A stretch of 64,000 nucleotides of DNA from JBJXFE01 sp046153875. Its GTDB lineage: Bacteria > Planctomycetota > Phycisphaerae > Phycisphaerales > UBA1924. Below, piece by piece: positions 7,683 through 16,739 of this stretch. Made by a program: the position numbers and the translations under genes. The stretch covers positions 1 through 64,000 of the forward strand of contig JBJXFE010000006.1 of the NCBI GenBank assembly GCA_046153875.1, written 5' to 3'. Numbering within the stretch: position 1 is the stretch's first letter; the number at the start of each line of letters is the position of its first letter. The notes under the pieces were generated by a model that ran no database searches, was not told the origin of the DNA, and was given only the letters and a program-made list of their open reading frames with translations.

Positions 7683-10583
7683 ATGGCACGCCGAAACGGC
7701 AAGGAACGTCCCGCGGCGGGGAGCGCCAAGGCAAAAGCCGCCCCCGGCGCTGAATCACCGGAACCCGCCGGCGCCCGCCGTGCCGCGGGCGCAACGCCGG
7801 AGTCGCCCGGCGTCCTCGATTCGGCGGCGACACGACGCGACGTCGTGGTGCCGCTGCTGGTCCTGCTCGCGGTGGCGGCGACCGCGTACATCTGGCTCGA
7901 AACGCCGCTGGCGCACCGGGCGCCCTGGAAGGTCGGCGGACGCGTCGATCAGACCACCCTCCAGGGCGTGGCGCTCTCAGCGATCGTCTGGATCGTGGCG
8001 CTCGCGGGACTGCTGGCGCGGATCCAGTCCGGGCGCACGGTCAAGGCGCTCAAGGCCCTCATCGCCCACGCGGAAGCGGTCCGCGCCCGCCTCAGCCCGA
8101 ACATCACCGAGGCCCAGTCCGGCCTGAGGATGCGGTACGTCTCGGCGTGGCTGGTCGCGATCCTCGGCCTGGCCGCCTCGGCGATCGTGTGGCAGACCGA
8201 CGCGATCGAGAGGGCCGTGGGCGCCGAACTCTCCGCCCCGGTCGTCGGAGCGGTGTTCAGCGTCGCGCTCGCGCTGGCGGTAGCCGCGAACGTCATCAAT
8301 CGCCTCAAGACGCGCCGCCTCACGCGGGATTTCCGCGCGGCGCTGGCCAGCGAGCGGCTCGCCCTCGACACGCTCGGTTCCCTGGACGTGATGACCTCGG
8401 CCTGCCTCCTCACGGGCGAGCGGACGCGCTTCAACGAGCGGTTCCTGAAGTTCCTCGGGCTGTCCGAGGCCCAGGCGCAGGGGCTCGGGTGGCTCGAGGC
8501 CGTCCACCCCGACGAGCGCGACCCGGTGATCGAGCTGCTCAAGAAACCTCTGGGCGACAAGGAACGCGTCCGCGAGCACGACGTGTGCGTGCGCTACCGC
8601 GACGGGCGCTTCGTCTGGATCCACGAGACCCTCGTCCCGCGCTTCGACGCCGCCGGCGAGCCGATCGAGTTCATCGGGACGGCCGTGGACGTCACGCCGC
8701 ACGTCGAGAGCGCCGCGGCGATGGACAAGCAGGTCGGGGACGCGAAGGCCGACCTGGCCCGGGCGAACGGCGAACTGGCCGAGGCGAAGGGCGAGTTGGC
8801 GAAGCTCCGGGCGTCACGCGGGCGCAACGAGGCGGCGGCTAACGAGGCGCGCGACGAAGCGAAGAACCTCCAGCAGGCCCTCACGAAGGCCGAGGCGGCC
8901 CTGGAGAAGACGCGCGCCGACGCCGCGGCCCAGATCGATCGGCTCACCGCCGATGCCGAAGAACGGGCCGCGGCCGCGGAGCAGGAATCGAAGCAGCGCA
9001 CCGCGGCCGCGGAGTCGGACGCGAAGCAGCGCATCGCGGCGGCCCTGGAGTCCGCGGAGTCTCGCGTGGCCCGGGCCGAGAAGAGCGCCGACGCGCGGAC
9101 GGGCACGCTCGACGCCGGCCTCAAGGCGGCCCGGCAGGAGGCCCAGGAGGCCGCGGCGGAGGCGAAACGCGCGACCCGCGCACTCGAAACGCAGCAGGCC
9201 GAGATGACCCGCCTGCGCGAGGGGAACGGCACGCTCAAGGAGCAGGTGGCCCGTCACCTGATCGAAACACGCGAGGCCTCCGCCACGGCATCGGCCGTCC
9301 AGGCCAACGAGTCGCAGAACCTCGCCCGCGCCGACCGCCTCACCAAGCGGTGCGAAGAGCTCGAGGCGCAGCTCGTGGCCCGCGTGGCCGAGCTGGCCGC
9401 ACGCGACGAATCGCTCGCCGCGTCGCAGGAACAGGCCCGGCTCGCCGCCGAGTCCGCGGCCGTGCAGGCCGAGAGCCGCGCGAAGGAGACTTCGGCCGAA
9501 GCGTTGGCGAAGCAGCTCCGCACGCAGCTCGACGGAGTCCAACGGATGACCGACGCGATGCTCGCCGAGGTCGTGGACGGCCCGGCGCGCGACGCCGCCA
9601 AGAACTCCGCCGCGGCCGTGCGCGGGATGATCGAACTGATCGACGGGGCGCTGCACGGCGCGCGGGCCGTCGAGGTCAAGCACTCGGCGACCGCGGCCAC
9701 CTTCGACCTGCGGCGCACGGCCGAGAGCGTGCGCGACCTGCTCGCGGGCGACGCGAAAGCCCGCGGCGTGACCCTGAACGTGGAATCAACCAACCTGCGG
9801 CTCGTGTACGGCGACGAGGAGGCCGTCCGCGGCGCCTTCATCGCGCTCGCCGGCGCGGCCCTGGGCCTGGCGAACGAGGGGACGCTGACGGTGCGACTGA
9901 CCGAGGACGCGGGCACGGGCGCTCACGCGGCGATCCGCGCCGAGCTCAAGCACGCCTCCGCCCGAGTGAAGAACGACGCGCTGGAGCAACGGTTGGCGAT
10001 GAAGGCGACGGACGACGCCATGCCCGACCCGGCGAAGGAACCCGCGGCGCACCAGGCCGCTCAGGCGTGGCGCGCCCTCCGGGGCATGCAGGGCCAGCAC
10101 GGGTACATGCTGCCGGACGAGGGCGGGTTCTCCGTGTGGTTCACGTTCACGCTCGGCCGCCCCGCGGCGGCGGCGGGTGTCACGGATGCCGCGGCAGCGG
10201 CCGCCCCCTCGGAGCGATCGCGATCGACCGCGACCGAACCCGGCGCGGACAGCACGGACGCAGGCACTCCCCGCACGCTCCCGCGCATGCCCCAGGAGCA
10301 ACTGCGCTGCAATCTCGGCGACGTCGTGGAGCTCGGCGCGGACAGCCTCCGCGTCATGGGCGCCAAGCCGCCCAAGGAAGGCGAGACCGTCATCACCTTC
10401 GAGGGCGTGGAGATGGACGGGGAGCTGCGGGCCGAGCTGCTGTGGTCGAAGAAGGTCGGCGGGCGGCAGCACGACGTGGGGCTGCGGCTGCTGAACCCGA
10501 CGCCCGCGCAGCAGAAGTGGCTGCTGGCGATCGCGATGCAGCACCGGCGGATCGCACCGGCCATGGAAGTCGAGCCGGCCTGA
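7683..10583 (+). CDS. Membrane PAS / coiled-coil protein with degenerate histidine-kinase core and C-terminal PilZ domain
   Basis: A 966-residue signalling protein. Four predicted membrane helices lie near 53-72, 95-115, 151-170 and 186-206. A PAS_3-like domain follows at about 243-340 (WLEAVHPDERD, then VRYRDGRFVWIHETLVPRFDAAGEPIEFIGTAVDVT in outline). A long Ala/Glu/Lys/Arg coiled coil runs about 346-620. The region at 620-830 has the layout of a kinase dimer plus ATPase domain, but the phospho-accepting His and the Asn and Gly boxes are missing. The last 90 residues look like a PilZ domain (RCNLGDVVELGADSLRVMG), although the canonical RxxxR is not seen. The start at 7683 is preferred to 7644 because it opens with a basic cytoplasmic segment. 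Neither has a good ribosome site. Confidence 0.75.
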   Translation: MARRNGKERPAAGSAKAKAAPGAESPEPAGARRAAGATPESPGVLDSAATRRDVVVPLLVLLAVAATAYIWLETPLAHRAPWKVGGRVDQTTLQGVALSAIVWIVALAGLLARIQSGRTVKALKALIAHAEAVRARLSPNITEAQSGLRMRYVSAWLVAILGLAASAIVWQTDAIERAVGAELSAPVVGAVFSVALALAVAANVINRLKTRRLTRDFRAALASERLALDTLGSLDVMTSACLLTGERTRFNERFLKFLGLSEAQAQGLGWLEAVHPDERDPVIELLKKPLGDKERVREHDVCVRYRDGRFVWIHETLVPRFDAAGEPIEFIGTAVDVTPHVESAAAMDKQVGDAKADLARANGELAEAKGELAKLRASRGRNEAAANEARDEAKNLQQALTKAEAALEKTRADAAAQIDRLTADAEERAAAAEQESKQRTAAAESDAKQRIAAALESAESRVARAEKSADARTGTLDAGLKAARQEAQEAAAEAKRATRALETQQAEMTRLREGNGTLKEQVARHLIETREASATASAVQANESQNLARADRLTKRCEELEAQLVARVAELAARDESLAASQEQARLAAESAAVQAESRAKETSAEALAKQLRTQLDGVQRMTDAMLAEVVDGPARDAAKNSAAAVRGMIELIDGALHGARAVEVKHSATAATFDLRRTAESVRDLLAGDAKARGVTLNVESTNLRLVYGDEEAVRGAFIALAGAALGLANEGTLTVRLTEDAGTGAHAAIRAELKHASARVKNDALEQRLAMKATDDAMPDPAKEPAAHQAAQAWRALRGMQGQHGYMLPDEGGFSVWFTFTLGRPAAAAGVTDAAAAAAPSERSRSTATEPGADSTDAGTPRTLPRMPQEQLRCNLGDVVELGADSLRVMGAKPPKEGETVITFEGVEMDGELRAELLWSKKVGGRQHDVGLRLLNPTPAQQKWLLAIAMQHRRIAPAMEVEPA

Positions 10584-10643
10584 GCGGCCCGGCCCTTGCC
10601 CCGAGTTCCCTGATTCAGAGAGTGGCGGCGTTCACGACCGGGG

Positions 10644-10859
10644 TCAATCCGCGCGGCGCCACACGTACAGCAGCCCGGCGCACGCCGCGGTGACGGCCCA
10701 CATCACCAGCACGGAGTGGACGAAGTACGGGAAGACGCACAGCACCGCGCCGCCCGCGAGGCACTTGAGGTCCTCCTGCTTCTTCCCGTAGAGGAACAGG
10801 CCACAGCCCAGCATCCCGATCACCAGCCCCGACACGAGCAACCAGGTGCTGTCGAACAT
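10644..10859 (-). CDS. Small membrane protein
   Basis: A 71-residue protein with two or three hydrophobic segments: STWLLVSGLVIGMLGCGLFLYG, AGGAVLCVFPYFV and VMWAVTAACAGLLYVW. A basic KKQEDLK loop lies between the first two. AAGGAG seven bases upstream of 10859 selects this Met over a longer in-frame start. It is convergent with the PilZ protein and lies downstream of the helicase gene, beyond the helicase terminator, so it is probably transcribed on its own. No family could be assigned. Confidence 0.65.
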   Translation of the reverse strand: MFDSTWLLVSGLVIGMLGCGLFLYGKKQEDLKCLAGGAVLCVFPYFVHSVLVMWAVTAACAGLLYVWRRAD

Positions 10860-10971
10860 GGGCGCGCTCCTTGAGCGCGGCATCGGCCGGTTCACAGTCC
10901 GGAATCACGAAACCCGCGCTCGCGGGCCTGAAACGCGCGGGCGCAGCCCGCGCGAACGCCGTCGTATGCCG

Positions 10972-11002
10972 AAAAAAAAGGCACGGGCGGGCCGCCCGTG
11001 CC
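10972..11002 (-). terminator. Rho-independent terminator after the helicase gene
   Basis: On the minus strand, a perfectly symmetric GGCACGGGCGG / CCGCCCGTGCC pair (10980-10990 with 10992-11002) is followed by eight T residues (plus-strand A run 10972-10979). It lies 27 nt past the helicase stop. Confidence 0.9.
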
Positions 11003-11029
11003 ATTCGGTTCAGGAGCGCGGACCACTCA

Positions 11030-12619
11030 TCAGTGCGCGGCACGCCGGCGGGTGGGCTTGTTCCAGGCGCCGACGGGCGAGCCGCTGCGCGACGCACGCG
11101 GGCCGGCCGAGGTGTGCGCCGGCTGGTTGGCGTGCGCCCGATCGCTGGTGCGCGGGTGGTGCCCGTGCCCCGAGCCGTTCGTGCGCGGCGCGGCCGGCCC
11201 GTTGGCACGCGGCCCGGCGGAGGCGCTGCGGTGGCCGTGGGAGTGACCGGAGGACGACCCGCCGGAATGCCCGTTGGCGTGAGCGTTCGAACGGCCGCCC
11301 TGATGACCACTCGCCCGCCGCTCGCCGTACGAGCGCGGGTAGGAGCGGGACGAACCGCTCGAGTGGCCTTCGGATTGAGGCTGGAACTGGGGATGGGCGT
11401 GGGCCGGCTCGGGCCGGATGGTGATCGCGGGGGTGACCTTCACTTCGATGCGGGTGCCGAGCAGTCGCTCGATGTCGCGGAGCGCGGAGCGCTCCTCGGA
11501 GTCGCAGAACGAGAGGGCGATGCCGCACGCCCCGGCGCGCCCCGTCCGCCCGATGCGGTGGACGTACGCCTCGGGCTCGACGGGCAGGTCGAAGTTGAAC
11601 ACGTGCGAGATGTCGTCCACGTCCAGCCCGCGGGCCGCGACGTCGGTGGCGACGAGGACCGTCGCCGCGCCGGACGTGAAGCGGGCCAGGGCCCGCTTGC
11701 GCTGCGGCTGCGACTTGTTGCCGTGGATGGTGTCGGCGCTGATGCCCGCGTGGGCGAGCTTGCGGCCGACCTTCTCGGCGCCGTGCTTGGTGCGGGTGAA
11801 GACCAGGGCGCGCGTCACGGGCACGGGCGCGGCATCCTTCCCGTCCGCCGCCTTGTCGGTCTTCGCGGTTTCCTTGATGCCCCCGCCCGCGAGCAGGTGC
11901 TCGAGCAGCGACTGCTTCGCGTTCCGCGGGACCATGTACACGCTCTGCGCGATCTTCGGGACGGCCGAGGACACGGGGTCCACGGCGATCTTGATCGGGT
12001 CGCGCAGGAGCGACGCCGCGAGGTGCGCGACGGAGTTGGGCATGGTGGCCGAGAAGAGGAGCGTCTGACGCGTCTTCGCGGGCGTGGCCGACGCGATGCG
12101 CCGGATGGGCTGGATGAAGCCCATGTCCAGCATGCGGTCCGCCTCGTCGAGCACGAGCACCTCGACGCCGGAGAGGTCCGCGATGCGCTGCTCCATCAGG
12201 TCGAGCAGGCGGCCGGGCGTGGCGACGATGATGTCCACGCCGCGGCGCAGGGCCCGCTCCTGGTGGAACTGGCTGACGCCGCCGAAGACGACGGTGGACT
12301 CCAGGTGCAGCTCGCGCCCGTAAGCGGCGAAGCTGTCCGCGATCTGCGCGGCCAGCTCACGCGTGGGCGAGAGGATGAGCGCCCGGGCCTTGCGCGGCCC
12401 GCGCTTGCTCTTGTCGACCGCGGCCGACGCGAGCCGGTGCAGGATCGGCAGCGCGAACGCCGCCGTCTTGCCCGTGCCCGTGCGGGCGCAGCCGAGGACA
12501 TCGCGCCCCGCGAGGACGTGCGGGATGGTCTGGTGCTGGATGGGGGTGGGAGTGACGTAGCCCTCCTGCTCGAGTGCGCGCAGGATGGCGGGGGACAAAC
12601 CGAGATTCGTGAACTGCAT
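11030..12619 (-). CDS. rhlE: DEAD-box RNA helicase, RhlE type
   Basis: A 529-residue ATP-dependent RNA helicase. The Q motif lies at the N-terminus (F-x-LGLSPAILRAL...TPTPIQ), motif I is ARTGTGKT (45-52), motif II is DEAD (158-161) and motif III is SAT (190-192). The helicase C domain carries HRIGRTGRAG. From about residue 395 to the end is a disordered Ser/Gly/His/Asn/Arg-rich tail, as in RhlE-family enzymes acting in ribosome assembly and cold adaptation. The start at 12619 is set by the Q motif and a GGAAGG ribosome site. The gene is monocistronic and ends at a strong terminator. Confidence 0.93.
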   Translation of the reverse strand: MQFTNLGLSPAILRALEQEGYVTPTPIQHQTIPHVLAGRDVLGCARTGTGKTAAFALPILHRLASAAVDKSKRGPRKARALILSPTRELAAQIADSFAAYGRELHLESTVVFGGVSQFHQERALRRGVDIIVATPGRLLDLMEQRIADLSGVEVLVLDEADRMLDMGFIQPIRRIASATPAKTRQTLLFSATMPNSVAHLAASLLRDPIKIAVDPVSSAVPKIAQSVYMVPRNAKQSLLEHLLAGGGIKETAKTDKAADGKDAAPVPVTRALVFTRTKHGAEKVGRKLAHAGISADTIHGNKSQPQRKRALARFTSGAATVLVATDVAARGLDVDDISHVFNFDLPVEPEAYVHRIGRTGRAGACGIALSFCDSEERSALRDIERLLGTRIEVKVTPAITIRPEPAHAHPQFQPQSEGHSSGSSRSYPRSYGERRASGHQGGRSNAHANGHSGGSSSGHSHGHRSASAGPRANGPAAPRTNGSGHGHHPRTSDRAHANQPAHTSAGPRASRSGSPVGAWNKPTRRRAAH

Positions 12620-12862
12620 GTGCCGACAGCTTCCTTCCGTAAGGCGGATCAGGCCGTACCGGGTGATGAGGATTCGCGGATTTGACGCAACCATGCGTCG
12701 ATCCATCCGCGGCCAGCAGTCACCCAGGAACAAGCCAAAGGAGCTACCGGCGATCAGGGAATCCTAGCAGAGCTATCGGCCCGAAGCGAGGGCGGGTTTG
12801 GTTATTCCCGGCGTGGACAGCGTGCGATCGGCGTTGCGAGACGGCGCGGGCGCGCGATGGGG

Positions 12863-14101
12863 TCAGCGCCGCCGCCTGATGGCGAACGCAAGCGCGGCGC
12901 CGATTCCGAGAGCGAGCGGTCCCGGAGCGGGGATGGTGGCCATGTAAATGCCGCGGCTGCCGTTCGTGAACACGACGCTGATCGCGATCGAGGCGCCGTC
13001 GAGCGTCTGTCCTCCGATGAAGGCGTCCTCGACGATGCGTCCGTCGAGCATGTCGCCGTTTGCGAGCACCTTGCCCAGCGAACCCCCGTGCGTCGAGAAC
13101 ACGCCGAGGAAGCCGCCGGGGGCGAGCCCGGTGAACGCGACCACGCCGCCGTCGATCGCGCTGTTTCCGAATCCGCTGAAGGTCAGGCCCGGGAAGCCCG
13201 GCACGAGCGTGTTGTGATTGGCGATGACTTCGAGTTGGCCTGAAACGTCTGAGTAGATCCCTTCCATCGAGCCCTGGCCGTAGAACACAACGCGTCCATC
13301 GCTGAACGCGCTCTGTGAGAGACCAGAAAACGAACCCGTCGCCCCCGGGATCGGGGTGTTGGTGTCGTACAGTCGAGTGATCCCTCCTGACTTGTCGGCG
13401 AGAAAGAGCCCGTTGTACCCCCCCGCGCCGCTGCCCTGGAACATGACCTGCCCCCCGTCGAGCGCCGCCTCGAAGAAGTTCGTGAACGTGCCCGGGCCAC
13501 CGGGGATCGGCGTGGTCTTGTCCGCGATGATCGACAACGCGCCGGATTGCCAGGAGTAGACGCCGCGCTGCCCCGAACCGGATTCGCCTCCGGCGAAAGC
13601 GACCCGGCCGTTCTGGAGCGACGGAGAACTCGTGGTCTGAAAACTGCCGCCGGTGCCGTTCGGCACCGTGATCCCCGTGGTTCCGACCGGCGTGATCGCG
13701 CCCCCGGAGTTGAGCATGATGCCCCCGTGGACGCCGTTCCCGGCGTGGAACGCGACCAGGCCCACGTCGATCGACGGCCACACGCCTGTGGCCTGAAAGA
13801 AGCCGATGAAGTTGGGGCCGCCCGGTCCGGGCGTGTGCCGGTCCGCGACAACCGTGAGGGCGCCGCCCGAGCCCGTGTAGACCCCCGCCTCGGACAATCC
13901 ATCGAGAAAACCAGCGAACCCGACCACGTTCCCGCGGATCGACGGGAGGTTGAACGTGTCGAACGTGGATGATGTTCCAGGGATGAGGGTGTTGGAGTCC
14001 GCGATCCGGGTGTACGACCATGGCTGCGCTTCGGCGCTCGCCGCACATGCGGCCGCTGCTAGAGCGGCGATCCGTCGCCGTGGAACGAACCGGTGTGCCA
14101 T
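12863..14101 (-). CDS. Secreted repeat protein with PEP-CTERM-like anchor (module copy 2)
   Basis: A 412-residue exported protein. After a signal peptide ending near ASAEA come repeated units of about 65 residues. Each has a strand VxFAG or VAFxG, then GVYTGSGGALTVVAD, then a turn TPGPGGP or TPIPGGP, as in beta-propeller-like repeats. It ends IPAPGPLALGIGAALAFAIRRRR in effect, which is a PEP-CTERM-style tail: Pro motif, hydrophobic helix, Arg cluster. It is clearly homologous to the protein at 14471-15733, with matching openings QPWSYTRIADSNTLIPG and QPWSFTRIADTSTIVPG. GGGAG before 14101 supports the start. Role unknown; probably an extracellular or surface structural protein. Confidence 0.8.
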   Translation of the reverse strand: MAHRFVPRRRIAALAAAACAASAEAQPWSYTRIADSNTLIPGTSSTFDTFNLPSIRGNVVGFAGFLDGLSEAGVYTGSGGALTVVADRHTPGPGGPNFIGFFQATGVWPSIDVGLVAFHAGNGVHGGIMLNSGGAITPVGTTGITVPNGTGGSFQTTSSPSLQNGRVAFAGGESGSGQRGVYSWQSGALSIIADKTTPIPGGPGTFTNFFEAALDGGQVMFQGSGAGGYNGLFLADKSGGITRLYDTNTPIPGATGSFSGLSQSAFSDGRVVFYGQGSMEGIYSDVSGQLEVIANHNTLVPGFPGLTFSGFGNSAIDGGVVAFTGLAPGGFLGVFSTHGGSLGKVLANGDMLDGRIVEDAFIGGQTLDGASIAISVVFTNGSRGIYMATIPAPGPLALGIGAALAFAIRRRR

Positions 14102-14115
14102 CGCAGAGTCTCCCA

Positions 14116-14460
14116 TCACGGGCCGCCGAGGAAGCCCAGATCAACGAACGCCGCGGGCAGCGTGCTGTTCGTCAGCGCGCCGGTGGGGTTGATCTCGCCG
14201 CCGATCCAGCGGAACTCGCAGACCTCCCCGTCGTTGTCCACGTCCAGACCGCCGACGGCGCCGCGGAACTTGAGCGCCGTGAAGGTCTTGTCGCTCCACG
14301 GGACCGTGACCCCATTCGCGATGAACTTCACCAGCCCGCCGCCGAGGCTGGCGCCGACGTACAGCGTTCGGCTGGGCGGGTCCTGCGCTGCGTACTCGTG
14401 CCCGATCGCCAGCAGCAGCGGCGAGTCGGGGAGCCACACCTGCTCCTCGCGGGGCCTCAT
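14116..14460 (-). CDS. Small companion protein of the secreted repeat protein (module copy 2)
   Basis: A 114-residue protein without a signal peptide, lying 10 nt after one repeat-protein gene and 14 nt before the next, so probably translated from one transcript. The C-terminal 80 residues (LYVGASLGGGLVKFIANGV, then FTALKFRGA, DGEVCEFRWIGGEI, AFVDLGFLGGP) align with the frameshifted gene at 15752-16134. This places it as the second copy of a duplicated gene pair. The fold looks all-beta. The N-terminal 30 residues do not match the other copy and may be divergent or truncated. Function unknown. Confidence 0.65.
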   Translation of the reverse strand: MRPREEQVWLPDSPLLLAIGHEYAAQDPPSRTLYVGASLGGGLVKFIANGVTVPWSDKTFTALKFRGAVGGLDVDNDGEVCEFRWIGGEINPTGALTNSTLPAAFVDLGFLGGP

Positions 14461-14470
14461 GGAGGGCTCG

Positions 14471-15733
14471 TCATGCCGCGCTTCTCCGGCGTCGCGCGCT
14501 CGCGATCATGCCCAGCGCGACGAGCGCGGCGCCGCCCGGAGCGGGGATGGTGGCCATGTAGATGCCGCGGGAGCCGTCGGTGAAGTAGACGTAGGTGGCG
14601 ATCGAGTCGCCGTCGAGGCCTTGGCCGCCGAAGAATGCGAACTCGACAGTCCGTCCGTCGAGCGGGTCGCCGCTCCCGATAATCCGCTGGACCGACCCCG
14701 TGTGCGTGGAGAACACGCCGATGAGCCCGTTGGAGAGGCTGGCCTGAAACGCGACGACGCCGTTGTCCAGCGCGATGTCGCCGAAGCCCGTGAAGACGGC
14801 GCCGGGCGTGCCGGGCGCGAGTGTGCCGCTGTGAACGATGAAATCCAGCGAGCCGCCCACGTCGGTGTAGAACCCCTCCTGGCCGCCGCCGAGCGCCCAG
14901 AACGCGACGCTCTCGCCGCTCAGCGAAACGCGAGAGAGGAACGTGAAGCCGCCGCCGTTGCCGCCCGGGACAACGGTGTTCGAGTCGTAAAGCCGAGTCA
15001 GTGCGCCCCCGGTGTCGGCGAGGTAGAGCCCGTGTTGGTTGGAGGCGCCCTCCGCGCTGAAGGCGAGCCGCCCCTGGTCGAGTGAGCAGTCGAAGAAGTT
15101 CGTGAAGGTGCCCGCGCCGCCCGGGATGAGCGTGCTCTTGTCCGCGATGATCGAGAGCGCGCCGGACTGCCAGGAGTAGATGCCGTTCTGGCCGCCCGCG
15201 GGAAACTCGGCCGCCTGAAACACCACGCGTCCGTTCTCCAGAGACGGTCGCCCGAACGGAAAGAAGTTGCCGCCGGAACCACCGGGCACAGGTGTCTGGA
15301 AGTCCGCAACATTGAGAAGTTGCCCGCCTTCGCGCAGATACAAGCCGGTCGGGACGAGGCTCCCCTGTTCTGAGCCGTGAAAAGCGACCGCTCCTGCGTG
15401 CATGGAAGGCCATGTCGATGTGCCCAGTCCGAATCCCGTGAAGTTGCCGACTCCTCCGGGAACTGCTGTGCTTCGATCGGCGATGGTTGTCAGCGCTCCC
15501 CCCGAGCCCGTGTAGACGCCCGCCGGCCCCGAGGTCGTGCCCGCGTACCCCGGGAACGCGACGATCCCGCCGTCGATCGACGGCAGCTCGAAAACCGAGA
15601 ACGGCACGGACGACCCCGGCACGATGGTCGACGTATCCGCGATCCGCGTGAACGACCACGGCTGCGCGAGGGTTGTGCGCACACCGAATGTTGCGACGAC
15701 TGCACAAGCCAGTCCGAGAGCCGAGCGATTCAT
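14471..15733 (-). CDS. Secreted repeat protein with PEP-CTERM-like anchor (module copy 1)
   Basis: A 420-residue paralogue of the protein at 12863-14101. The signal peptide ends near TTLAQ. Tandem beta units follow, such as GIVAFPGYAG, GVYTGSGGALTTIAD, VPGGVGNFTGFG and GIYSWQSGALSIIAD, the last shared word for word with the paralogue (V/IYSWQSGALSIIADK). The tail is IPAPGGAALVALGMIASARRRR in outline, a PEP-CTERM-like sorting signal. AAGGAGG upstream of 15733 is a strong ribosome site. It lies 18 nt after the frameshifted small gene. Function unknown. Confidence 0.82.
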   Translation of the reverse strand: MNRSALGLACAVVATFGVRTTLAQPWSFTRIADTSTIVPGSSVPFSVFELPSIDGGIVAFPGYAGTTSGPAGVYTGSGGALTTIADRSTAVPGGVGNFTGFGLGTSTWPSMHAGAVAFHGSEQGSLVPTGLYLREGGQLLNVADFQTPVPGGSGGNFFPFGRPSLENGRVVFQAAEFPAGGQNGIYSWQSGALSIIADKSTLIPGGAGTFTNFFDCSLDQGRLAFSAEGASNQHGLYLADTGGALTRLYDSNTVVPGGNGGGFTFLSRVSLSGESVAFWALGGGQEGFYTDVGGSLDFIVHSGTLAPGTPGAVFTGFGDIALDNGVVAFQASLSNGLIGVFSTHTGSVQRIIGSGDPLDGRTVEFAFFGGQGLDGDSIATYVYFTDGSRGIYMATIPAPGGAALVALGMIASARRRRSAA

Positions 15734-15751
15734 GGACGGCCTCCTTCCTCC

Positions 15752-16134
15752 TCACGGACCGACCAGGAAGCTCAACGTCTGGAATGCCTGTGCCAATGTG
15801 GTGTTGTCCATGCCCGTGGTGGTATCAATCTCACCGCCCAGAACACGCATCTCGCACACCTCGCCGCTGGCACCCCTGAAACGCAACTCGGTGAACGCAC
15901 TACCCGGGGACAGGTCGATCCCGTTCGGGACGACGTGAACCAGCTCACCCGCGAGCGATGCGCCGATATGGACCTTGCCGGTCGTCGCCGATATCGCGGC
16001 TCGTTGAGGTCCAGAAGCTCGCCGTCGGGATCGATCGTCGCGCGGCCGCGCGTGAACGGGGCGGTCAGGCCCGACCCCGAGGGCACCTTCAGGGTCCGCG
16101 TCGCGAAGTCCGCAAGAAACCTGTGCGTCGCCAT
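15752..16134 (-). pseudogene. Frameshifted companion protein gene (module copy 1)
   Basis: Translation starts at 16134 behind an AAGGGGGA ribosome site and reads MATHRFLADFATRTLKVPSG through DGELLDLNEP. The homologous continuation (AISATTGKVHIGASLAGEL to QTLSFLVGP) lies in a different frame. The break is near 15998-15999, where one missing base (a lost C in GAGCC-GCG) would restore a single frame of 127 residues. The total span of 383 nt is one short of a multiple of three. The C-terminal half is homologous to the intact gene at 14116-14460. It may be a true mutation or a base-call error. Confidence 0.7.
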
Positions 16135-16248
16135 CGCCGTCCCCCTTGCCGCACCTCATCGGCGCGGCTTCTCGAAGGTACCACGACCCAACGTGGAAGC
16201 AAGCCCGAATCTGGTTGTGCGCGCCGCAATACACAAGCAACCGCGTCG

Positions 16249-16650
16249 CTACCTCGCCAACGCCGCGCGGGCCTTGGCGGGCAGCTTCTCGACGACGAGG
16301 TCGTAGGAGCGGCGGATGAGCCGCTTGAGCTCGGGCAGGGGGAGCACGCCGCGGCGCCTGACCTTCACCCAGCCGAAGCGGGCCGCGTAGGGCGCGGGGA
16401 TGATGCCGTCGATGCGGGTGAGACGCTCGAACTCGACATCGTCGCACTTGAAGCCGACGTCGTCGGAGTTCTCGATGTCAAACGCGGCGTACATCTTGCC
16501 CGCGACGGAGAAGACGAGGTCGTCCTCCCACTTGATGTCCTCGGTGGTGCCGGGCAGCGTGCGGCAGAACTGCGCGAGCGGGGTGGTGTTGGTCGGCGGC
16601 CCGGCGGGCTTTGCCGACCGGCGTGCGGCGGGTTTCTTCCGTTTGGCCAT
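16249..16650 (-). CDS. MmcQ/YjbR-like protein
   Basis: A 133-residue protein of the MmcQ/YjbR (CyaY-like fold) family. Typical elements are FCRTLPGTTEDIKWEDDLVF (an early alpha helix with the conserved pattern around W/E), a central sheet GKMYAAFDIE and KCDDVEFERLT, and a C-terminal GWVKVRRRGVLPLPELKRLIRRSYDLV. The family is widespread and sometimes annotated as DNA-binding, but its real role is unsettled. The Met at 16650 opens a Lys/Arg-rich N-terminus. It is transcribed away from der. Confidence 0.85.
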   Translation of the reverse strand: MAKRKKPAARRSAKPAGPPTNTTPLAQFCRTLPGTTEDIKWEDDLVFSVAGKMYAAFDIENSDDVGFKCDDVEFERLTRIDGIIPAPYAARFGWVKVRRRGVLPLPELKRLIRRSYDLVVEKLPAKARAALAR

Positions 16651-16739
16651 GGGCACAGAATACCCGGCGCGCCCGGAAAAGCGATGCATTCGCACGCTGT
16701 GCGCTGCCTGCGCCGCGGTCCACCTACGATTGCCCGCCC

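Noticed and set aside
8594..9916. Long open frames on the minus strand opposite the PilZ protein
   Set aside because: They are rich in Ala, Arg and Ser in the way expected for the antisense of a high-GC coding region, with no domain or ribosome site.
15752..16134. Programmed frameshifting in the small companion gene
   Set aside because: No slippery heptamer or following structure is visible at the break. A simple one-base loss explains it better.
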